DNA from: Amoebophrya sp. AT5.2
Lineage: Eukaryota; Sar; Dinophyceae; Syndiniales; Amoebophryaceae
NCBI GenBank assembly: GCA_005223375.1
Contig: RXOD01005473.1
Coordinates: 1-13,899, forward strand
Reading direction: 5' to 3'
DNA: 13,899 nt
In this document: positions 8,561-13,899 of the stretch, piece by piece
Numbering within the stretch: the stretch's first letter is position 1
How the letters are laid out: each line of letters starts with the position of its first letter
Notes under the pieces: generated by a model
The model's input: the letters and a program-made list of their open reading frames with translations, nothing else
Told to the model about the DNA's origin: nothing
The model's database searches: none
Made by a program: the position numbers and the translations under genes

Positions 8561-9232
8561 GTTGGCGACTGTGGTGTGGAGCTCGAGCTGTCTGCCCTTG
8601 CTATTGCGAGGCGCGGTTCTTCGAGAAAATGACCGTGCCGAATGGGTGGCTATTCAAAGAGTCGTCGCGTCTCAACGGCTCCACTGGGAATTTCTGGCCA
8701 GAACCAGAAGGCTGAAAAAGTCGTCAAAGCCTGTAACGAATCGCGGCGGGCGTCAACATGTGATTTGAGATTCAGCGCTACGAAAACAAAAAGAAGCGGC
8801 ATTTTCCAAACGAATGATGAAGATGTAGTACAAGTTCAAGTTACTTATGTGAAAAAAATGAGTGCATGCGAAACCAGTATGGCGCGCGCGCGCATGGCCG
8901 GGCCTATCAAGTTCGTCCCCGTGTCTATCTCTGGCCCCCACCCTAAGTATGCTACTACTGCTGCAAGTGCAAGTCCAAATTTGCAATTTTTGTATTTGAT
9001 TGGATGCATATTCTCAGGGCACGCCAGCCCGTCTCCTCTCCAACGCAACCACGTATGCAGACGCAGAGCTCTCCCATGAGAAGAACATTGAGTCGACCTC
9101 AAGCCTTCGCACTCACGGCCTCATGCGTCCTTGTTCACGCAGATAGGCAGTGCGCTTGGGAATCCGCAACAGCAGATATCTGCGTCGATTCTTCTCTGTG
9201 AACGAGGTGCGTCGAGACGATAGATTCATTCA
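8561..9232. other. Intergenic spacer, 672 bp
   Basis: The spacer lies between the E2 gene's stop and the CRAL-TRIO start. It contains an alternating GC run at 8882-8893. The frame of CRAL-TRIO exon 1 stays open for about 95 nt upstream of its ATG without another ATG, so leader sequence or an acceptor may lie there. No gene, RNA or repeat family was recognised. Confidence 0.5.
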
Positions 9233-10975
9233 TCACGCTGCCAGACCCGCAGCTTTTTTCGTCCGGTACACTTGCAACGCCTGTTCCCATCGAATTCTCC
9301 GGCTCGCCTCTTGGTCATCCAGCGCACGGCCTCGACCGTCCGTTTGATACTCCGCAAACGGGTCTGTGTGCAGCAACCCAGCGGCCGCCATCGACGAATT
9401 TTCGCTCGCAAACCCGGTTGCGGACATTTTTCCTCGGTTGTTCGCCTTTTGTCCCTTCGCTACGATTGCCGCCAAACTCGAACTTGCATCGTCGCCGTCT
9501 TGTCGTAGTGCGGGGTGCGTCGGCCGCGCCGGCTCCTTTGCGCGTCCGCCGGACTCAGCTGGTTTGTTGCTTGCCGCGTTATTTGCACCCATCATCAGAG
9601 GATTTACAGCCGCCGTTCTCGGCGACCGCTCGCGCTCGATCAGCGAAACCTCGCCTCCAGACGGCCCCTGCCCCGCGTAGTTCGGATTTTTTCTCAATTG
9701 CGCACGCTGCGAGGACCCCGCGCCGGCGAAAGTCGCTTCCCCCCCACTTACCCCACCCGCGCCAGACGAGTCCTCCTCGCCCGCTCCGAACCCCGATCCA
9801 GCCCCCGCCCCCCCGCCTCCCGGATTATACTTGTCGAAGTCCGCCTCCAGGTACGCGTACTTCCGCGTCCATTCCCGCGCCTTTCGCTTGAACTCCACCG
9901 GGTGCTTCTGCAACAGTCCGCTAGCGTGTGTGTTCAGCGGGTCTTGGCAGTTCGGCTGCTGCATCAACACGGACACCGCCACGCACAGCATGGACACGTC
10001 CATCATGGGCGACCACTCCGCCTTGTCGTTAAGCGTGTTCAGGCAGATCTTGCCCCGCTGGCTCACGTTCGGGTGAAAAATCGGAGTGGCGAACTGCAGC
10101 TTCGGCGGCTCGAACGGGTACTTCGATTCGCCGCTCGTCCGGTTGCAGAAGTTGCAGTGCAGGTAGAAGGTCGCTTTTGCGTACGGCGTGTGCTCCGGCG
10201 CTCGGAGCGCGACGCGCCACTCGAACAGCTTCGCAGGGTTCGGGAGAAACGCGATCACTTGGTTCTTGATCTTGTCTCCACCGGGTCCGGCCGTGTCGCC
10301 GCGCAGGGCGTCGATGTTCTGCCGTAGTTCCTTAGCCATGCGCCGGGCTGGCTTGATGTGCGTCGCGTCGTCGAGCTGCTGCGCAACGGATTCGCGGATC
10401 CGGTTTGCGGCCTCGCCGAACGGGTCCGTTGCGGCCGCCGCCTCGTCACCGTGCGAAGACACACTGCTGTTGTGGAACGGACTACTCGGTGCAGGCGCCG
10501 CACGGACTTTATGTTGCTGGTGCTCGACCCCCGCTACACCAGTTTCCTGCGCGAGTAGTAACTCGTCCGACGGCAGCAGGTACTTACCGGCTCCCACTGC
10601 TGCTGCGCCCACCGCCGCACGTCCACCTTTCCCCGCTTTTACTTTTTTTGCCTTCACGTTTCGCTGCACGTCGTCCTCGCCGCCATCAAGATCCAATTCA
10701 TTTTCGGCGTACGGCATCTTTTCCCGTATCCGCCGCGGGTCGACGGTGAGCTCCACGCCCTGTGGATAGCCGTGCGCGGCCGCTTCCGGCGTGGGGAGCA
10801 CGAACACGCGCTTCTTTCGCGTGGCGGTCGTGGACTCCAGGGGCCGGGCAGCGACCCAGTCGAGCAGCGTGCCGTCATGGTCAAGCAGGGAAACCTCCAC
10901 CAGTTCCTCGTCCTCATCCGGCGCCCGGGCCATCACCGTAGGAGAACTGCTCACGCTGCTGGCACCACAACCCAT
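9233..10975 (-). CDS. Ubiquitin-conjugating enzyme E2 with predicted N-myristoylation
   Basis: This single exon encodes 580 residues. The chosen ATG (10975) gives MGCGASS: Gly2 with small residues following is a myristoylation signal and Cys3 a likely palmitoylation site, which favours this start over the open frame upstream. Residues 20-80 are acidic, then strand-like. The UBC fold spans about 208-377: HPN at 301-303, catalytic Cys311 in GKICLNTL eight residues after the Asn as in canonical E2s, WSP at 321-323, and PNCQDPLN shortly after. E2s take ubiquitin or a related modifier from E1 as a thioester and pass it to substrates with E3s. Most E2s are about 150-200 residues; here long Gly/Ser/Ala-rich flanks, especially residues 385-580, surround the domain. 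The spacing from Cys to Trp is two residues longer than in the UbcH5 class, so the subfamily and modifier are unsettled. Membrane attachment is predicted, not shown. Confidence 0.92.
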   Translation of the reverse strand: MGCGASSVSSSPTVMARAPDEDEELVEVSLLDHDGTLLDWVAARPLESTTATRKKRVFVLPTPEAAAHGYPQGVELTVDPRRIREKMPYAENELDLDGGEDDVQRNVKAKKVKAGKGGRAAVGAAAVGAGKYLLPSDELLLAQETGVAGVEHQQHKVRAAPAPSSPFHNSSVSSHGDEAAAATDPFGEAANRIRESVAQQLDDATHIKPARRMAKELRQNIDALRGDTAGPGGDKIKNQVIAFLPNPAKLFEWRVALRAPEHTPYAKATFYLHCNFCNRTSGESKYPFEPPKLQFATPIFHPNVSQRGKICLNTLNDKAEWSPMMDVSMLCVAVSVLMQQPNCQDPLNTHASGLLQKHPVEFKRKAREWTRKYAYLEADFDKYNPGGGGAGAGSGFGAGEEDSSGAGGVSGGEATFAGAGSSQRAQLRKNPNYAGQGPSGGEVSLIERERSPRTAAVNPLMMGANNAASNKPAESGGRAKEPARPTHPALRQDGDDASSSLAAIVAKGQKANNRGKMSATGFASENSSMAAAGLLHTDPFAEYQTDGRGRALDDQEASRRIRWEQALQVYRTKKAAGLAA

Positions 10976-11973
10976 CGCGAATGTTTTCGACCTTTTCGCC
11001 GAAGAGAAAGGACAAGAAAAGTCTCCTGGGCTTGGCTCTAACACTATGGAGGTGTGAAGCGTGTGCGTGAAAATTGTACTTGCAGGTTTGTGCTACAGCA
11101 ACTATTGCTATCATACACCTGCATCGTACCACATGAGTTTGCTTGCGCTTTGGGGAGAGGTTGTCCTGAAGCAATCAAAATGAAAATCTTCTAGGTACGT
11201 GTGACACACGAGGGCATTTCCGCGTGCAATGTTTCGTAATGCTTCGACTGACACGCACTGGCATTTTCTCACTCATCTCTACTCCGGCTCTCCAATCGAA
11301 ACACAGGGCGTGCAGCAAAGAAACAGTCTGAAGCCAGGGGCTTCCGAGAGTAAGTCCGTGCTTGCTATTGGTTCCGACTGCGGGTTAAAAGTAGCCGTAC
11401 AATCCAAAATGCGCGCGAAACATGTCGAGGATGTCTTATGTGGAGTTAAACTTGAATTGCTTCCCTACAAACGTAAATTTACAGAATGGGTCGAACGAAC
11501 GGATCATTTTGCATGTGATGTTACTTACTTCGTTTTCAAATGCAAATATGCGTATGTACAGTTGGACCAAAAATGTAGAAAAGGCTGCAACTCATCTGCG
11601 CCGGCACTCACTCTCGCGCGCGCGGGCAGAGGAATCAACGAAAATGATTGCAAAAAAGCAAGTGCGAATGTGTAGTTTCCAGATGAAATGTTATGCGATG
11701 ACGTGCTGTATCGTATGGAGAACTGTTGATTGCTACGAAAATAAATGACCGCGACTTTCTTGGAATTTGTTTACATACAAGTACACAGCTGGCGCGGCGG
11801 ACGCGATCTATACAGGGTCGTCCAACGCATTTCGCGCACGGCAAAAGCGCCGCCTTCTTGCACCGATCACTAGGTACTGGCTTCCCTCCGCTTGGGAGCC
11901 AGAACTGGCAATGCCTCTACTTCGCACCGGGAGGTCGCTGATAAAACATCGGATGAAAATTATCTGACAGCAG
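10976..11973. other. Intergenic spacer, about 1 kb
   Basis: The spacer lies between the leucine-rich-repeat gene's stop and the E2 start. It is more AT-rich than the genes, with a CG alternation at 11615-11624. Near its left end the minus strand has a pyrimidine tract (11022-11003) and an AAAAG (AG ends at 10992) 16 nt before the E2 ATG, which could be a splice acceptor for a leader. A 148-codon ATG-started frame at 11229-11675 on the plus strand is not convincing (see rejected items). Confidence 0.5.
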
Positions 11974-13826
11974 CTACTGCATTTCTTCCAGCACCAGCTC
12001 TCCGTTTCCGCCGTCGCCCGCTCTGGAGCCGACGTCGCCGCCCCGCGACTCGGAGCTGCTGCCGCCCGTCGAGCGCTGCTGCAGTGCCGCGGACAGGAAG
12101 TGTGCTGCGTCCGGCGAGAGGTCGTTGCCCTGCAGGCTCAGCACGTGCAGCACGTAGTTCTCCCGCAGCGCGTTCGCGAGTGCCATGCACCCCTTCTCGC
12201 CGATCTTGTTGTTCTGCAGGGAGAGGTACTTCAGCGTGCTGTTCCCCGAGATCATCGCCGCGGCCGCCACGGCCCCTATGGTCGGACCAGATGGTAAGTG
12301 AGCATCGCTGGCAAGTACTTGGCAATGGGTCCCCACTTGGCGGTGGCGGATTGCCTTAGCGATGGCGAGTGCCGATTGCGGCGCTCTGAAGTCTACCCGG
12401 CGCGAAAAGGTCGGGGGCGGTTTTTAGAAATGGACCCCTTTCGATGGGGGTAGGGGGTTGCCGCTCCATCGGGGAGATCGATGAGCCATTGGAAGGTAGA
12501 GGGAGGGGCCAGAGAGAAGCCACTGACCACTTTCTTTAGAATGGTGATATGCATCCATAGGACCTAAAAGCAGGGCGAAAGAGGGCGACCAGGGTGGCAA
12601 TTGGTTGGCAGCTTTAGGGAGGGCGCGGGGAACATCGGCGCACCGGTAATTTTACCCCTAGGGAAGAGGTACTTCAGCGTGCTGTTCACCGAGATCATCG
12701 CCGCATTCTACCCACTTACCACGTGGTCCCGACATAGCCCCGTTGCAGCCGATCTCGTTTTCGCGCAGGTCCAGTTTCACGATGCTCTTGTTCACCTTCA
12801 GCGCCTCGAAGATGGCCGCCGCGCCGCTCTTCCCGAACGCGTTCCGGTGCAGGTACAGCTTTTTCAACGTCTTTACATTCTTTAAAACGTTGCCCAGCCG
12901 GAGCGCGGACATCTTTTTCACCCGCGCACACCCGATGTTCAGCGTTTCGAGCGTGTCGTTCCTCTCCAGATTGTCCACAATCTGCGTGAACACGGATTCG
13001 GGGAGCGGGTTGCCCTCCAAGTAGAGATGCTTCAACGCGGACTTTCCCCACAGCTCGGCCAACTTGCCGGCGGCCTTGTCGCGAATCTCGTTCTGGCCCA
13101 GGTCGAGAGACTCCAGAGTCTGGTTTCGTCCGGTGGATAAAGCGTTCACGATCTTGAAAAGGCCGCCGCCCCAAAAGTTCCCGCTGCAACAGTTGCGACG
13201 GATGGAGAGCTCCTGGATGCTCGCGTTCGTCTGAAGTCCGAGGAAGATAATGAGCTATCAGATTGGAACCATTTGATCTTGCTCGACCGACTGGTTTCTG
13301 TTGTAGTCACACGCATACACGCATCCATAAACGACCATCAATCTCTCCAAGGGCCAAAACTGCCCAGAAAGAAGAAAGTAGCGCAAGTATAACAAGAAGG
13401 CACCAGCAGCATGTCTCCGATTTTGTCGGCTCCCTCGAACCCAATCTGGTTCCCGCTCAAATCCAGCACCTTCAGCTTGCACAAGTCCTCTGCCTCTTCT
13501 ATGCAGCTGCACAGGGCTGCGACTCCCGCTTTTGTGATGCCCTGCTGGCGGCAAATCAGTTTCTTCAGGTGCACCCCCGAGGGCTGCAACACGCAGTCTA
13601 CTATCGCTTTGAAGCCGACGTCCGCGATCCCGTTGCCGGAGAGCTCCAGCGTTTCCAGCCAGTTGAACACGCCCTGCAGCCGCAACGTCTCCAGCGATTC
13701 CGTGATCATGCCCTTGCCGATGGCGAGCCCCCTCAAAGTAATGTGCCGCGTGTGCGACTGCGCCTTCAGTTTCTGCAGCACGGTGGGTGTAAAGCGGGAG
13801 CTGCAGCCGGAGGCACACGCGTTCCA
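11974..13826 (-). CDS. RNI-like leucine-rich-repeat protein (5' partial)
   Basis: Three exons are visible: 13826-13404, 13230 to about 12737, and about 12271-11974 (stop TAG), giving about 404 residues with the start beyond the right edge. The translation is a run of about eleven leucine-rich repeats of 28 residues of the ribonuclease-inhibitor/RanGAP/NLRC3 type, with units such as LDLSGNQIGFEGA, LYLEGNPL, LDLRENEIGCNGA and LSLQNNKIGEKGC. Such repeats form a curved solenoid that binds proteins. No NACHT, kinase or other effector domain lies in the visible part, so the overall role is unknown. A Ser/Gly-rich tail ends in ELVLEEMQ. The repeat of 28 residues is exact across the introner-like intron when it is excised at its flanking repeat, which fixes that junction. 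The 5' boundary of the first exon rests on an AG before TGGAACGCG and is less certain. Confidence 0.85.
12222..12261 (-). repeat. 40-nt exon segment copied into the preceding intron
   Basis: This segment of the last exon (encoding about AMISGNSTLKYLS) matches 12665-12704 at 39 of 40 positions in the same orientation. The second copy lies inside the intron, near its 5' end, and is out of frame with the preceding exon. Confidence 0.9.
12277..12736 (-). mobile_element. Introner-like intron with inverted-repeat ends
   Basis: On the coding strand the element starts TATGTCGGGACCACG, continues TGGTAAGTG, and ends CACTTACCATCT, GGTCCGACCATA. The two ends are imperfect inverted repeats of about 24 nt. 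The element is flanked by a direct GGGGC (12737-12741 and 12272-12276). Removing it with one GGGGC copy restores CNGAVAAAAM and an exact 28-residue leucine-rich repeat. This is the structure expected when a non-autonomous DNA transposon inserts into an exon and is then spliced as an intron. Introner elements are known from dinoflagellates including Amoebophrya and from several algae. No transposase is encoded. Its subterminal sequence (12292-12361) resembles the window's right edge. Confidence 0.8.
12665..12704 (-). repeat. Intronic copy of downstream exon sequence
   Basis: This is the partner of 12222-12261, differing only at 12688 versus 12245. It begins about 32 nt inside the element's 5' end on the coding strand. 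If the intron were retained, this copy would be read in another frame and translation would end at a TAG about 20 codons into the intron. Confidence 0.9.
13231..13403 (-). other. Spliceosomal intron, GT-AG, phase 0
   Basis: The donor is CTGCTG|GTGCCT and the acceptor is GACTTCAG|ACG, both on codon boundaries. Joining gives GADKIGDMLLTNASIQEL, continuing the leucine-rich-repeat pattern. The intron has no inverted-repeat ends or flanking repeat, so it differs in kind from the next intron of the same gene. Confidence 0.8.
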
Positions 13827-13899
13827 CTACCAGCTGGTAAGTGGCCAACTGGTAAGTACTTCGTGATGGGTCCCCTTGGGTGGCGGGTTGCTCTAGGTG
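13827..13899 (-). mobile_element. 3' end of a second introner-like intron (cut by window edge)
   Basis: The plus strand from about 13836 (tggtaagtg, then ctggtaagtactt, atgggtcccc, ggtggcgg, ttgct, ctag) aligns with 12292-12361 of the introner-like intron with small gaps. On the coding strand both end in CACTTACCA followed by CTGGT shortly before an exon of the same gene. It is therefore a related element, seen only at its 3' end. Confidence 0.65.

Noticed and set aside
9418..10769. Long plus-strand frames opposite the E2 gene
   Set aside because: They are Arg/Pro/Ser-rich shadows of the GC-rich E2 coding strand; the opposite frame encodes an intact UBC domain.
11229..11675. 148-codon ATG-started plus-strand frame in the E2/LRR spacer
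   Set aside because: It lies in AT-rich spacer, shows no motif or repeat pattern, runs against the direction of every other gene, and overlaps other equally open frames. It could only be rescued by transcript or homology evidence.
12658..12740. Extension of leucine-rich-repeat exon 2 into the intron (ending in VPLP)
   Set aside because: This is intron read-through: it crosses the inverted-repeat end and reads the copied exon piece out of frame before a TAG.
1..13899. tRNA, rRNA, CRISPR or phage-type systems
   Set aside because: I looked for T-loop motifs, regularly spaced repeats and typical gene sets and found none. The genes are eukaryotic with introns.

Overview
The window looks like nuclear DNA of a compact-genome protist. 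All seven supported genes lie on the minus strand, head to tail, with 0.15 to 1.15 kb between them. Several are split by short introns, and the proteins are eukaryote-specific types: ubiquitin-conjugating E2, CRAL-TRIO/Sec14 lipid-binding, CW zinc finger and ribonuclease-inhibitor-like leucine-rich repeats. TGA, TAA and TAG all end genes, so the standard code is used; this argues against ciliates with reassigned stops. The one-way gene order, the compactness and an intron built like a transposon (inverted-repeat ends, 5-nt flanking direct repeat) would fit a small-genome dinoflagellate relative such as the Syndiniales parasite Amoebophrya. That assignment is inference from gene style, not a match.

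Layout, right to left (the direction of transcription). (1) 13826-11974: 3' part of a leucine-rich-repeat gene, three visible exons, 5' end beyond the window. One intron (13231-13403) is ordinary GT-AG. The next (about 12272-12741) is an introner-like element with terminal inverted repeats and a GGGGC flanking repeat. The window's right edge holds the 3' end of another intron of the same sequence family. (2) 10975-9233: single-exon E2 with an MGCGAS start (predicted myristoylation/palmitoylation) and long low-complexity flanks. (3) 8560-7231: two-exon CRAL-TRIO protein. (4) 7079-6558: small two-exon gene of unknown function with a C-C-G-C motif. (5) 5987-4398: single-exon CW zinc-finger protein with coiled coils. 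(6) 3246-2143: two-pass membrane protein of unknown fold. (7) 1698-8: two-exon gene of unknown function, 3' end uncertain.

The spacers are poorer in coding-like sequence. Only the 3247-4397 spacer holds clear structure: a MITE-like inverted-repeat element (about 3719-4105), a third copy of its end at 3652-3683, and three successive short tandem duplications. No tRNA, rRNA or CRISPR array was recognised.

The genes do not form an obvious pathway; co-orientation is the only shared property. The strongest unusual signal is the introner-like intron, which also carries a near-perfect 40-nt copy of the exon that follows it.
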